From the NCBI GenBank assembly GCA_020250445.1, contig JADCEF010000073.1, forward strand, positions 1 through 64,000: 64,000 nt of DNA, given 5' to 3'. Both the position numbers and the translations under genes were made by a program. Below, one piece after another: positions 29,346 through 40,369 of this stretch. Position 1 is the stretch's first letter; the number at the start of each line of letters is the position of its first letter. The notes under the pieces are model-generated. The model was not told the DNA's origin. It worked only from the letters and a program-made list of their open reading frames with translations, and did not search any database. The DNA is from Rhodobacter sp. (GTDB lineage: Bacteria > Pseudomonadota > Alphaproteobacteria > Rhodobacterales > Rhodobacteraceae).

Positions 29346-30897
29346 AATGGGCCTTTGCCTCGTAAAGCGTGTCGATGCTGATTTCGTTCAGACCTTTGCC
29401 GGCGGCGAAGTTTTCGGTGTTGCGCCGTGCCTTGCCGCGCACGAAAAAGGGGATTTTCTTCAACTCGCGCTCGGCATCAGACAGCCAGACGATGCTGTCT
29501 GCCGCAGGGGCCTCTGGCATTTTCCGTTCAGAAGTATCCTGGGGGTGCGGGGGCAAAGCCCCCGGCGCGTCTGACAGGCTGCGCGGCGCATGGCCGCCGT
29601 GATGCGACGGGCCGGCGGCATCGTGAAACTCGAAGTCATCGCGGAACATGTGCAGAAGATGCTCTTCCAGCCCCATCACCAGCGGATGCACCCAGGTGTC
29701 GAAAATCACATTCGCGCCTTCAAAGCCCATCTGCGGCGAATGGCGCGCGGGGAAATCCTGGACATGGACCGGGGCAGAGATCACGGCGCAGGGAATGCCC
29801 AGCCGCTTGCCGATGTGCCGCTCCATCTGCGTGCCCAGGATCAGTTCCGGCTGCAGGGCGGCGATGGCGGCCTCCACCTCCAGATAATCGTCGGTGATCA
29901 GCGGCTCGACCCCGAACTGCTTTGCCGCCGCGCGCAGGGCACGGGCCTGTTCGCGGTTGTAACAGCCCATGCCGCACACCTCAAAGCCGATCTCGTCGCG
30001 CGCAATCCGCGCGGCGGCGATGACATGGGTGGCGTCCCCGAACAGGAAAACGCGCTTGCCCGTCAGATAAGTCGAATCGACCGAGGCCGCCCACCAGGGC
30101 TGGCGCAGGCGCGCCTCGTCGGGGTGCCGCGCCGTACCCGCCAGGGCGGCCACTTCGGCGATGAAGGCCCGGGTGGCCGCAACACCGATCGGGACCGTCC
30201 GGGTATAGGGCTGGCCAAAGGCCGTCTCGCAATGGCGGGCTGCGGATTCGGCGGTTTCCGGGTACAGCAGGACGTTGAAATGCGCAGCCCCCATGCGGGC
30301 GATATCGCCGGGGCGCGCACCCATCGGGGCGGCCAGGTTCACCTCGATGCCCATCTCTTCCAGAAGCGCGGTGATCTCGGCCAGATCGTCGCGGTGCCGG
30401 AAGCCCAGCGCAGTCGGCCCCAGGATGTTGCAGCTGACCCGTGCCGTGCGCGCCATGGGGCGTGCCAGATGGCGCACGATCTGCAGGAAGGTCTCATCGG
30501 CGCCGAAGTTTTCCCTGCGCTGGTACGAGGGCAGGTCAAGTGCGATGACCGGCACCGGCAGCCCCAGCGCTTCGGCCAGCCCGCCCGGATTGTCCTGGAT
30601 CAGCTCGGCCGTGCAGGACGCGCCCACGATGATGGCTTCGGGGCGGAACCGGTCGCAGGCATCCTGTGCGGCGGTGCGGAACAGGTTGGCGGTGTCGCCG
30701 CCCAGGTCGCGGGCCTGAAAGGTGGTATAGCTGACCGGCGGCCGTTTGGACCGCCGTTCGATCATGGTGAACAGCAGGTCCGCATAGGTGTCGCCCTGCG
30801 GGGCGTGCAGCACATAGTGCAGCCCCTGCATCGCTGTGGCGACACGCATCGCGCCGACATGGGGCGGGCCTTCATATGTCCAGACGGTCAGCTTCAT
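29335..30897 (-). CDS. bchB: Light-independent protochlorophyllide reductase subunit B
   Basis: A 520-residue NifK-like catalytic subunit of dark-operative POR. It begins [20 protein letters not shown] with the Asp that serves as an unusual cluster ligand in the region around [27 protein letters not shown] and [21 protein letters not shown] follow; the C-terminal DUF is [16 protein letters not shown]. Between these, residues about 444-459 are encoded by a copy of a dispersed hairpin repeat, in the naturally variable linker. The ATG at 30897 fits the family; the long upstream extension is rejected. Confidence 0.95.
   Translation of the reverse strand: MKLTVWTYEGPPHVGAMRVATAMQGLHYVLHAPQGDTYADLLFTMIERRSKRPPVSYTTFQARDLGGDTANLFRTAAQDACDRFRPEAIIVGASCTAELIQDNPGGLAEALGLPVPVIALDLPSYQRRENFGADETFLQIVRHLARPMARTARVSCNILGPTALGFRHRDDLAEITALLEEMGIEVNLAAPMGARPGDIARMGAAHFNVLLYPETAESAARHCETAFGQPYTRTVPIGVAATRAFIAEVAALAGTARHPDEARLRQPWWAASVDSTYLTGKRVFLFGDATHVIAAARIARDEIGFEVCGMGCYNREQARALRAAAKQFGVEPLITDDYLEVEAAIAALQPELILGTQMERHIGKRLGIPCAVISAPVHVQDFPARHSPQMGFEGANVIFDTWVHPLVMGLEEHLLHMFRDDFEFHDAAGPSHHGGHAPRSLSDAPGALPPHPQDTSERKMPEAPAADSIVWLSDAERELKKIPFFVRGKARRNTENFAAGKGLNEISIDTLYEAKAHYAR
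29521..29566 (+). repeat. Dispersed hairpin repeat, copy 2 (inside bchB, in frame)
   Basis: Reads TCCGTTCAGAAGTATCC, a G run, then GGGGGC-AAA-GCCCCC (29549-29563). It matches copies at 25704, 30911 (opposite strand) and 50668. Here it lies within the bchB coding frame and encodes part of the linker that carries [15 protein letters not shown]. Confidence 0.75.
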
Positions 30898-30910
30898 GAT
30901 GGCCTGCGGA

Positions 30911-30960
30911 CCGGGGGCGCTTCGCCCCCCGGGCCCCCAGAGGATATTTTTGAACAGAAA
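30911..30960 (-). repeat. Dispersed hairpin repeat, copy 3 (bchN-bchB gap)
   Basis: On the minus strand it reads TTCTGTTCAAAAATATCC, CTCTGGGGG, then a 7-bp stem GGGGGCG-AAG-CGCCCCC type. It makes up most of the 82-bp gap between bchN and bchB, so the bchB ribosome site lies beside the stem. Confidence 0.75.
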
Positions 30961-30979
30961 ATGAGGCTTTGCGCGGGCG

Positions 30980-32751
<1,772 letters not shown>

Positions 32752-32806
32752 CTGGCGCCTCCCTTGGACGTCTTCCTGTGTTGACCTTGCTCTGCGGCCC
32801 CGAAGG

Positions 32807-32824
32807 TGTCAACCAAAACTTACA
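32807..32824. promoter_or_regulatory. PpsR/CrtJ site upstream of bchF
   Basis: A perfect TGT-N12-ACA palindrome in the bchF-ppaA divergent region, on the bchF side. It would repress the bchF superoperon under oxygen. Confidence 0.75.
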
Positions 32825-32950
32825 CTCTTGCAACGTGCTTCTTCGGCGGGGGGTGCGTGCCGGTCAGTCGCAAAAAAGCAAGGAAATACTGCGGATCATT
32901 GCAGGCTGTCAGCGGACTTTTGCAGGAAGAGAAGCAGGGAATCGCCACAG

Positions 32951-32968
32951 TGTCAATTTTCTTTGACA
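32951..32968. promoter_or_regulatory. PpsR/CrtJ site upstream of ppaA
   Basis: A second perfect TGT-N12-ACA palindrome, 144 bp from the first, on the ppaA side. Its last six bases are TTGACA, which could be the -35 of the ppaA promoter. The remainder of 32752-33059 shows no gene. Confidence 0.75.
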
Positions 32969-33059
32969 TTGCTTCGGCTATGAATGAGTGTAAATCAGTG
33001 CGCAAAGACGCGACTTTCGACCGGTCGGGCGGCCACGCCCCGAGCCGCAGGGGGCGATC

Positions 33060-33875
33060 ATGGGTGACACTCGTGTCAGGGACGACAGGGCGCGCCTTCC
33101 CGACGGGGGCGATCCGATTGCCGTGTTTGCGGCGCGCGTCCTGGATGTGCTGGTCGACCGCAGCCGCAGAACCTCGTCCACCCTGCGCCCCGACCTTGTG
33201 CTGGCCCTGGCCGAAGGCATGGTCACATCGGACGGCGAGCGGGTGGAAGAAACGCTGGCCGCCTTTCGCCGGGCCTGCATCTCTCCGGCGGCCATGGCCG
33301 ATGCCTATATTCCGGCCGCCGCACAACATCTGGGCTCGCATTGGGTCGCGGATCGCTTGTGCTTTGCCGAAGTCACGATCGCCACAGCCCGCCTGCAGGC
33401 CCTGGTCCGGGCCATCGGCACACGCTGGGGCGGTGACCCGGCGCACCTGCCGGGGCGCAGGTCCGTCCTGATGATCGTGCCCGGCACCGAGCAGCACACG
33501 CTGGGGGCGGTCGTGGTGACCGGTCAGATGCGCCGCATGGGCCTGTCGGTCTGCCTGCGGCTGGGGCCGGAGCGCGCCGAGGTGACCGAGCTGCTGCGCT
33601 CGCGGACCTTTGATGCGGCGATGCTGTCGATCGGCCATGGGGAACGGTTTGAGGTTTCCGCCGCACTGGTCGACACGCTGCGCAGTTCGGGGTCCCGGGG
33701 CATGCCGATTGTGGCGGGCGGGGCGGGGGTTGCCGGGCGGTCAGATGTGGTTGCCCGGACGGGTGTCGATTATGTGACGCAAGACCTTGGCGAGGCTTTG
33801 ACGTTCTGCGGCTGTGCCCCGCTGGTTCCGGCCGGGGCGGCGGCAGTTCCGGCCAAGATTTCCTTGCGGGGGTGA
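33060..33875 (+). CDS. ppaA: PpaA/AerR-type antirepressor with cobalamin-binding domain
   Basis: A 271-residue regulator. The helical part contains SHWVADRLCFAEVTIATARLQ at about 93-113; a Rossmann-like SCHIC B12-binding domain follows, with VPGTEQHTLGAVVVTG whose His146 is the expected cobalt ligand. PpaA/AerR binds cobalamin in light-dependent fashion and modifies PpsR/CrtJ activity. It lies directly before ppsR and has a PpsR site in its promoter, giving a feedback circuit. The name aerR is used in R. capsulatus. Confidence 0.92.
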   Translation: MGDTRVRDDRARLPDGGDPIAVFAARVLDVLVDRSRRTSSTLRPDLVLALAEGMVTSDGERVEETLAAFRRACISPAAMADAYIPAAAQHLGSHWVADRLCFAEVTIATARLQALVRAIGTRWGGDPAHLPGRRSVLMIVPGTEQHTLGAVVVTGQMRRMGLSVCLRLGPERAEVTELLRSRTFDAAMLSIGHGERFEVSAALVDTLRSSGSRGMPIVAGGAGVAGRSDVVARTGVDYVTQDLGEALTFCGCAPLVPAGAAAVPAKISLRG

Positions 33876-33923
33876 CGCAGCCGCGACCCGAAGGGGTCGT
33901 CGGCCAAAAGGTAAGATGATCTT

Positions 33924-35342
33924 GTGAAAGCCATCGATCACAATAGTACGACAGATGGGTCGATAGCATCCATCCCCCACGATCTGATGGGGCAGATCAT
34001 TGCGACCGCGTCCGATATCGCGCTGATCCTGTCAGCCGATGGCGTGATCCGGTCTGTGCTGGTAAATCCGCACCACCGGTCCTTCGGTACCCTTAACAAA
34101 TGGGAAGGCCAGCCGCTGCGCCAGGTGCTGACCGTGGAAAGCATTGGCAAGTTCGATGCCCGGCTGCGGGAACTGATCCAGCAGGGCGGCACCCGCGCGG
34201 TCGAGCTGAACCACCTGGACGACCACAGCTTTGAATTCCCGGTGCGCTACGCGCTGCACCGCGTCGCTGCGGACGGAACCATCCTGATGCTGGGGCGCGA
34301 TCTGCGGCCGGTTGCCGAGATGCAGCAGCAGCTGGTGAAGGCGCAGCTTGCGCTGGAGCGTGATTACGAAGCCCAGCGTGAGATCGATACCCGCTACCGC
34401 GTTCTGATGGAAACGACACGGGATGCCATTGTCGTTGTCTCGATGACCACAGGGCGCATCGTGGACCTGAACCTTGCGGCCGCTGTTGTTCTGGGCGGGT
34501 CGCGGCAGGACATGATCGGTGCCGCCATTGCCCAGGAATTCGAAGGGCGTCGTCGCGGAGAGTTTCTGGAATCGATGGCCAATCTGGCGATCACCGACAG
34601 TTCGTCGCCGCTGGAACTGCAGGCGCGCCGGTCGCACAAGCGTCTTCTGGTGGTTCCCACAGTCTTCCGCGCGGCGGGCGAGCGGCTGCTGATGTGCCGC
34701 CTTGAGTTGGCCGATGTCGGTGATGCGCAGCGCGACGAGCTGACCGAGAATCTGTTCGGGCTGTTCCATGAAGGGGCCGATGGCGTGGTCTTTACCGATA
34801 TGGACGGCATGATCCGCAGCGCCAACGAAGCCTTCCTGAACCTGACCGATTCTGCCAGCCTTGCCGCCGTCAAGGGCCGGTCCTTGGGCGACTTCCTGGC
34901 ACGCGGCGCGGTGGATCTGCGCGTGCTCAGCGACAATGCGCGGCGCGTGGGCCAGATGCGCATGTACGCCACCAAGGTGAACGCGGCCTATGGCGGGCAG
35001 ATTTCGGTCGAGATTGCGGCAACATACCTGAATGATCGCCCGCAGCCCTTCTTTGTCTTCGTTGTCCGCGACACCAGCCGGGCCGAGGCCCTGCGCCGTC
35101 CGGGGCTGAATGTCTCCGAAGATGGCGGTCGGTCGATCATGGAACTGGTGGGGTCCTCGACGCTGAAGGATATCGTGGCGGAAACCACGGATGTCGTGGA
35201 AAAGATGTGCATCGAGACGGCGGTGGAACTGACCCGCAACAATCGCGTCGCCGCCGCCGAAATGCTGGGCCTGTCGCGCCAGTCGCTGTATGTGAAGCTG
35301 CGCAAATACGGGTTGGTCGGGAACGAGGGCGATCAGCCCTGA
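33924..35342 (+). CDS. ppsR: Photosynthesis gene repressor PpsR (CrtJ)
   Basis: A 472-residue transcription factor with an N-terminal PAS-like domain, a glutamine-containing linker (QQQLVKAQLALERDYEAQ at about 134-151), two PAS domains (about 160-265 and 280-385) and a C-terminal Fis-type helix-turn-helix, NNRVAAAEMLGLSRQSLYVK at 439-458. Cys258 and Cys429 correspond to the redox cysteines of R. sphaeroides PpsR. It represses crt, bch and puc genes by binding TGT-N12-ACA, which occurs at least six times in this window. Confidence 0.95.
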   Translation: MKAIDHNSTTDGSIASIPHDLMGQIIATASDIALILSADGVIRSVLVNPHHRSFGTLNKWEGQPLRQVLTVESIGKFDARLRELIQQGGTRAVELNHLDDHSFEFPVRYALHRVAADGTILMLGRDLRPVAEMQQQLVKAQLALERDYEAQREIDTRYRVLMETTRDAIVVVSMTTGRIVDLNLAAAVVLGGSRQDMIGAAIAQEFEGRRRGEFLESMANLAITDSSSPLELQARRSHKRLLVVPTVFRAAGERLLMCRLELADVGDAQRDELTENLFGLFHEGADGVVFTDMDGMIRSANEAFLNLTDSASLAAVKGRSLGDFLARGAVDLRVLSDNARRVGQMRMYATKVNAAYGGQISVEIAATYLNDRPQPFFVFVVRDTSRAEALRRPGLNVSEDGGRSIMELVGSSTLKDIVAETTDVVEKMCIETAVELTRNNRVAAAEMLGLSRQSLYVKLRKYGLVGNEGDQP

Positions 35343-35432
35343 GCGGCCCTGTTGCCCGGGCACGGCCTTTTGCCGGGAAGGGTCGCCAATTAATTGCCCC
35401 GCGCTGCGCCATGCAGCTTGCCAGACCCGGAC

Positions 35433-35450
35433 TGTCATGTTTAATTGACA
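35433..35450. promoter_or_regulatory. PpsR/CrtJ site abutting the bchG start codon
   Basis: A perfect TGT-N12-ACA palindrome ends two bases before the bchG ATG at 35453. A promoter using its TTGACA as -35 would start transcription after the ATG, so the site more likely blocks a promoter further upstream or acts as a roadblock to read-through from ppsR. Confidence 0.7.
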
Positions 35451-35452
35451 GT

Positions 35453-36358
35453 ATGGGTGTCAACCTGCACATAAATGCGCCCCGCACCCCGCATCCGTCG
35501 GCGGTGCTGGAACTGCTGAAACCGATCACCTGGTTTCCGCCGATGTGGGCCTATCTTTGCGGGGTCGTCTCGGCGGGGCCGCTGCCCGACGGGGCCTGGC
35601 CCAAGCTGGCGCTGGGGCTGCTGCTGGCCGGTCCGGTCGTCTGCGGGATGAGCCAGGCCGCGAATGACTGGTGCGACCGCCATGTCGATGCCATCAACGA
35701 GCCGGGCCGCCCGATCCCTTCGGGCCGGATGCCGGGCCGCTGGGGGCTGTGGCTGGCACTTGCGATGTCGGTACTGGCCCTGGCGCTTGGCTGGCTGCTG
35801 GGGCCCTGGGGATTCGGGGCGACAGTGGCCGCCGTTCTGGCTGCCTGGGCCTATTCGGCGGAACCGGTGCGGCTGAAGCGGTCTGGCTGGTGGGGGCCGG
35901 GGCTGGTGGGGCTGTGCTATGAAGGGCTGCCCTGGTTCACCGGGGCCGCCGTCATTGCCGCAGGCGCGCCGGGGGTTGAAATCGTGATTGTGGCCGCGCT
36001 TTACGCCCTGGGTGCGCACGGCATCATGACCTTGAATGATTTCAAGGCGCTGGAAGGGGATCGTCAGCTTGGGGTCCGGTCGTTGCCCGTGACCATGGGC
36101 CCCGAAGCGGCGGCGCGGCTGGCCTGCATCATGATGACGGTGCCGCAGCTGATCGTGATCTGCATGCTGGTCGTCTGGGGCCGCCCGCTGTTTGCGGCGG
36201 CGATTCTGGCCGGCCTGATCGCGCAGATGGCCGCGATGCGCGTGCTGCTGCGCGACCCCAGGGGCAAGGCGCCTTGGTACAATGGCACCGGCGTTGTGCT
36301 TTATGTGGCCGGAATGATGGTGGCGGCGGTGGCGCTGCGCGGAATCGGGGGGGGCTGA
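35453..36358 (+). CDS. bchG: Bacteriochlorophyll synthase (geranylgeranyl transferase)
   Basis: A 301-residue UbiA-type prenyltransferase that esterifies bacteriochlorophyllide a with geranylgeranyl diphosphate. The Asp-rich motif NDWCDRHVDAINEPGRPIPS lies at about 70-89, and LNDFKALEGDRQLGVRSLP at about 195-213. Start chosen at 35453 because MGVNLHINAPR followed by LELLKPITWFPPMWAYLCG matches the known N-terminus; the longer frame begins inside ppsR. Few ribosome-site bases are visible because the PpsR site fills the leader. Confidence 0.95.
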   Translation: MGVNLHINAPRTPHPSAVLELLKPITWFPPMWAYLCGVVSAGPLPDGAWPKLALGLLLAGPVVCGMSQAANDWCDRHVDAINEPGRPIPSGRMPGRWGLWLALAMSVLALALGWLLGPWGFGATVAAVLAAWAYSAEPVRLKRSGWWGPGLVGLCYEGLPWFTGAAVIAAGAPGVEIVIVAALYALGAHGIMTLNDFKALEGDRQLGVRSLPVTMGPEAAARLACIMMTVPQLIVICMLVVWGRPLFAAAILAGLIAQMAAMRVLLRDPRGKAPWYNGTGVVLYVAGMMVAAVALRGIGGG

Positions 36359-36360
36359 GC

Positions 36361-37644
36361 ATGCTGTCCTGGGTGTCGATCCTGCGCCTTGGCCTGGCCC
36401 AGATGTCGCTTGGCGCAATCATTGTGCTGATGACCTCCACGCTCAACCGCATCATGGTGGTGGAACTGGCGCTGCCGGCGCTGGTGCCCGGGCTGCTGGT
36501 GGGGCTGCATTACGCGATGCAGTTGTCCCGGCCGGGCTGGGGGCATTGGTCCGACCTTAGCCGCCGCCGCACGCCCTGGATCGTCGGCGGGATGGCTGTG
36601 CTGGCCCTGGGCGGGTTTCTGGCCGCCCTTGCCGTGGCGATCTGGGCCGCTATGCCCGTGCCCGGTCTGGTCCTGTCAATGCTGGCCTATGCGCTGATCG
36701 GGGCCGGGGCCGGGGCCAGCGGCACCTCGGTTCTGGCCTTCCTTGCGGCCGCGACCGCGCCGCGCCGCCGGGCGGCGGCGGCCACGATCATCTGGCTGAT
36801 GATGATCTTCGGCATTGCGGCAACCGCAGGCATTGTGGGTGCGCTGCTGGATCCCTATTCACCCGGCCGCCTGCTGGGAATTGTCGCCTGCGTGTCCGCC
36901 GGTGCGGTCGTGCTGACCACTCTGGCCCTACTGGGCCTGGAAAAGGGCGGGTCAGCGCCAGTGGTTGAGGCGCGCCAGCCGCTGCGAAAGGGCATTATGG
37001 AAATCTGGGCAGAGCCGCAGGCGCGCCGCTTTACCCAATTCGTCTTCCTGTCGATGACCGCCTATTTCATGCAGGAACTGATCCTGGAACCCTATGCGGG
37101 CCTTGTCTTCGGCCTAACGCCCGGTCAGTCCACCTCGCTGTCGGGGGCACAGAACGGCGGGGTCTTTGTTGGGATGCTGGCGGTGGGCATCGCCGCGACC
37201 GGGCTGGGCATCGGGTCGCTGCGCGCCTGGGTGGTGGGCGGGTGCACAGGCTCGGCGGCCACGCTGCTGGGCATCGCGCTGATCGGCCCCTTGCAGGTGA
37301 ACCTGATCCTGCCGCTGACCATCCTTTTGGGCTTTTGCAACGGCGTCTTCGCCGTGGCGGCGATCGGCGCGATGATGGCGCTGGCCGGGCAGGGCCGCAG
37401 CGACCGGGAAGGCACCCGGATGGGGCTTTGGGGGGCGGCGCAGGCCATTGCCGCCGGGGTGGGCGGCCTGACGGGGGCGGTGGCCGTTGATGCGCTGCGC
37501 CTGCTGCTTGCGCCGGACCTGGCCTTTGCCGCTGTCTTTGCCGCCGAGGCTGTTCTGTTTCTTGTTGCCGCCGGGCTGGCGCTGCGGGTGATCGACCCGG
37601 GGCGTGAACGCCACCTGTCCGCCACCCTGGTTCCGGGAGAGTAA
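36361..37644 (+). CDS. PucC/LhaA-family MFS protein (bchG-bchP linked)
   Basis: A 427-residue polytopic protein of the same family as LhaA, equivalent to Orf428 of R. capsulatus by position and size. It begins MLSWVSILRLGLAQMSLGAI and contains STLNRIMVVELALPALVPG and MQELILEPYAGLVFGLTPGQ, both PucC-family signatures. It probably handles bacteriochlorophyll or antenna assembly. It starts two bases after bchG and is followed two bases later by bchP. Confidence 0.9.
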   Translation: MLSWVSILRLGLAQMSLGAIIVLMTSTLNRIMVVELALPALVPGLLVGLHYAMQLSRPGWGHWSDLSRRRTPWIVGGMAVLALGGFLAALAVAIWAAMPVPGLVLSMLAYALIGAGAGASGTSVLAFLAAATAPRRRAAAATIIWLMMIFGIAATAGIVGALLDPYSPGRLLGIVACVSAGAVVLTTLALLGLEKGGSAPVVEARQPLRKGIMEIWAEPQARRFTQFVFLSMTAYFMQELILEPYAGLVFGLTPGQSTSLSGAQNGGVFVGMLAVGIAATGLGIGSLRAWVVGGCTGSAATLLGIALIGPLQVNLILPLTILLGFCNGVFAVAAIGAMMALAGQGRSDREGTRMGLWGAAQAIAAGVGGLTGAVAVDALRLLLAPDLAFAAVFAAEAVLFLVAAGLALRVIDPGRERHLSATLVPGE

Positions 37645-37646
37645 GC

Positions 37647-38828
37647 ATGATCCATGACGTCATCGTAGTGGGCGGCGGCCCGTCCGGGGCCACGGCGGCC
37701 GAGGATCTTGCCCGCGCCGGCGCGCGCGTGGCGCTGCTGGATCGGGCCGGGCGGATCAAGCCCTGCGGCGGTGCCATTCCGCCGCGCCTCATTCAGGATT
37801 TTCACATTCCCGACAACCAGATCGTGGCGCGGATCAAGACCGCGCGGATGATCTCGCCCACCGGGCGGGCGGTCGATATCGCCATCGAAAACGGCTATGT
37901 CGGCATGGTGGACCGCGAGCATTTCGATGCCTTCCTGCGCGACCGTGCCGTGGCCGCGGGGGCCCGTCTTCTGACCGGGACCTTCACCGCGATCGAACGT
38001 GACGCAGCCGGGACCCATGTGATCTACCGCGACAAGGCCAGCGGGGATGCGATGCGCGTGACCGCCCGGCTGGTGATCGGCGCCGACGGGGCGCGGTCCG
38101 GCGTTGCGCGGGCCGAGGTGCCGGGCGGCGACAAGATCCCTTACGTCATTGCCTATCACGAGATTATCGCGGCCCCGCCGGCGACGGCAGAGTATGACCC
38201 GACCCGCTGCGATGTCATCTATGACGGGCGCATCAGCCCCGATTTCTACGGCTGGGTCTTTCCGCATGGCCCCCAGGCCAGTGTCGGCATGGGCACCGGG
38301 CTGGACGGGGTTGACCTGAAACAGGCCACGGCCGATCTGCGCGCTGCCTCCGGGCTGGCCGATTGCAGGACGATCCGGCGCGAAGGCGCGCCCATTCCGT
38401 TGAAGCCGCTGGATAAATGGGACAATGGCCGCGACGTGGTGCTGGCGGGCGATGCCGCCGGTGTGGTGGCGCCCTCGTCCGGCGAAGGCATCTACTATGC
38501 CATGGTCGGGGGCCGTGTCGCCGCGACGGCGGCGCTGGCCTGTCTTGCCTCGGGACGGGCGGCGGACCTGGCGCTGGCGCGCAAGCTGTTCATGAAAGAG
38601 CACAGGACCGTCTTCCGGGTGCTGCGCTCGATGCAGGATGCCTATTACCAATCCGACGAGCGCCGCGAACGCTTCGTCAGCCTGTGCCATGACCGCGACG
38701 TGCAGCGCCTGACGTTCGAGGCCTATATGAACAAGCGTCTGGTGAAGGCGCGCCCGATGGCGCATCTCAGGATCGGCTTCAAGAACCTGGCGCATCTTCT
38801 GCGCCTGATCCCGGCAGCGGCGACATGA
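37647..38828 (+). CDS. bchP: Geranylgeranyl diphosphate/bacteriochlorophyll reductase
   Basis: A 393-residue flavoprotein that reduces the geranylgeranyl tail to phytyl. FAD motif VVVGGGPSGATAAEDLARAG at about 6-25, PCGGAIPPRLI and the GDAAGVVAPSSGEGIYYAM motif match the family. The stop overlaps the idi start (ATGA). It completes the bchG-orf-bchP pigment-esterification unit. Confidence 0.95.
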   Translation: MIHDVIVVGGGPSGATAAEDLARAGARVALLDRAGRIKPCGGAIPPRLIQDFHIPDNQIVARIKTARMISPTGRAVDIAIENGYVGMVDREHFDAFLRDRAVAAGARLLTGTFTAIERDAAGTHVIYRDKASGDAMRVTARLVIGADGARSGVARAEVPGGDKIPYVIAYHEIIAAPPATAEYDPTRCDVIYDGRISPDFYGWVFPHGPQASVGMGTGLDGVDLKQATADLRAASGLADCRTIRREGAPIPLKPLDKWDNGRDVVLAGDAAGVVAPSSGEGIYYAMVGGRVAATAALACLASGRAADLALARKLFMKEHRTVFRVLRSMQDAYYQSDERRERFVSLCHDRDVQRLTFEAYMNKRLVKARPMAHLRIGFKNLAHLLRLIPAAAT

Positions 38829-39355
38829 CAGGGATGATTCCGGCCTTTCTGGACGGCAAACTGGTGCCGGTGGAAAAGCTGGAGGTTCACCGACGCGGCC
38901 TGCGCCATCCGGCAGTCTCGGTCTTTGTGATGCGGGGGGCGGACCTGCTGCTGCAGCGCCGGGCAGCGGGGAAGTATCATACGCCGGGCCTGTGGACCAA
39001 CACCTGCTGCACCCATCCGCACTGGGGCGAAGGTCCTGTGGCCTGCGCAGAGCGCCGCCTGCGCGAAGAACTGGGCATCGGCGGCCTGCAGCTGCGCCTG
39101 CGCGACAGGATCGAATACCGCGCCGATGTCGGCAATGGCCTGACCGAACATGAGCTGGTCGATATCCTGCTGGCCGAAGCCCCGGCAGACCTGTCGGTGA
39201 CGCCCGACCCCGATGAGGTGGAGGCGGTGCGCTGGATCGGCCTGCCCGAGCTGGACCGCGAATTGCAGCGCTGGCCGGAGCGGTTCACGCCCTGGATGCG
39301 CATCTACATGGCGCAGCACCGCGCGCAGATCTTCGATCTTGGGGCGGCACGTTAA
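38825..39355 (+). CDS. idi: Isopentenyl-diphosphate delta-isomerase, type I
   Basis: A 176-residue Nudix-fold enzyme interconverting IPP and DMAPP. The active-site Cys motif TNTCCTHPHWGE lies at about 57-68, followed by the Nudix-type REELGI; the second motif TEHELVDILLAE contains the catalytic Glu. It is coupled to bchP, so the MEP-derived precursor supply is tuned at both ends of the photosynthesis cluster (dxs after puf, idi after bchP). Confidence 0.95.
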   Translation: MTGMIPAFLDGKLVPVEKLEVHRRGLRHPAVSVFVMRGADLLLQRRAAGKYHTPGLWTNTCCTHPHWGEGPVACAERRLREELGIGGLQLRLRDRIEYRADVGNGLTEHELVDILLAEAPADLSVTPDPDEVEAVRWIGLPELDRELQRWPERFTPWMRIYMAQHRAQIFDLGAAR

Positions 39356-39420
39356 GGCCGCGCGGGCACGGGGTTTGATCGAAACAACGGACAGTCGCCT
39401 GATAGCCCGTCAACGAATGA

Positions 39421-39801
39421 AAAACCAACTCCCCCGCGAACCTGCGAGAGGTTCCATGCCGTGCAGTCCTTGGGGAATTCCTGCGCCACGGTGGCGGCGG
39501 GCCGTATGTCATCCCAAAGCACAACGGCACGGCGTAGGGTGACGGTGCGGGCATTTCGATCAAATCGCTTTTCCCCGTCTATGCCGACCTGCGGGACGAT
39601 TTCACGGGCCAACTCGACCGCGTCATCGCCGACAACACCCGGAAGCTGCTGAATGCCCTGACGCCCCCGGACACTGTGCCACGGGTGAGCGGAGCCGCCC
39701 TGCGCGACGTCTCTGACGCAAAGGACGAGGCACTGCACCAGTGGAACGCGCGACTGGCGGCAATCCGTGATGAGTATCATACCAACGGCCCTTTCAACTG
39801 A
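39421..39801 (+). pseudogene. Degenerate ORF with one internal stop, unknown family
   Basis: One frame is open from 39421 to a stop at 39799-39801 except for TAG at 39535-39537. The part before reads like protein (AVLGEFLRHGGGGPYVIP) and the part after too (SIKSLFPVYADLRDDF, DNTRKLLNALTPPD, DEYHTNGPFN). No proper start codon is seen and I do not recognise the family. It lies beside the interrupted IS630 copy and is best read as a decaying accessory gene. Nothing else is evident in 39356-39793. Confidence 0.4.
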
Positions 39802-40068
39802 ACTGTGCCCATGATCGTTCGGTGATTGAGGCTACGGTTTTGGGATCGTTGGCGAAGCGGTTCCTTACGGTGCAGCAGGCGTCGGGGATTGCATCGCAGC
39901 TGTCAAAGACGCTGATGGCGAGCCAGTTGGCGCGCAGATAGTGCCAGACGTTCTCGACCGGGTTCAGTTCCGGACTGTAGGGGGGCAGGGTCAGCAGGGA
40001 GAGGTTGTCGGGGACAACGAGGGCGACCGATCCGTGCCAGCCTGCGCCGTGGAGGACGAGGACGGCAT

Positions 40069-40118
40069 GGGGTGAGGAGGGAAAAAAACCATCCGGGGGA
40101 TGGTTTTCCCGACGAACG
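40069..40118 (+). repeat. Palindromic insert c in the IS630 transposase
   Basis: Begins GGGGTGAGGAGGG and ends CCCGACGAACG; the core ACCATCC-GGG-GGATGGT is a perfect stem. It is homologous end to end to the insert at 40749-40799 read on the other strand, but the stem pairs differ in a compensatory way (ACCATCC/GGATGGT here, ACTGTCC/GGACAGT there). Confidence 0.8.
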
Positions 40119-40329
40119 CTGCGACGTTGCGGGAGAGTTCCGCGAGGTGGGCGTTCATTGCCTGGGTGGTGACGGTCGGCAGGACCAGCCCTGCCGCGGC
40201 GCCACGTGCGGGGCAGACGGCCCCGAAGATAGAGGCCCATTGGCAGCGGGTATCGCGGGGTGCGCGGGGTCTGGTGCCGCGCCTGGCCCAGACGCGGGTG
40301 AGCGTGCCCTGCTGGCCAACGCGCGCGTC

Positions 40330-40369
40330 CGCCATGGGCCTTGGACCCGTGGCGGCACCATGACGAACC
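40330..40369 (+). repeat. Palindromic insert b in the IS630 transposase
   Basis: CGCCATGGGCC and GGACCCGTGGCG form an imperfect stem followed by GCACCATGACGAACC. The GACGAAC end is shared with inserts a and c. It splits the transposase frame at the first catalytic position. Confidence 0.55.

Noticed and set aside
32777-32800. A further TGT half-site near 32777 as a possible third PpsR site
   Set aside because: No ACA or close variant at the required 12-base spacing.
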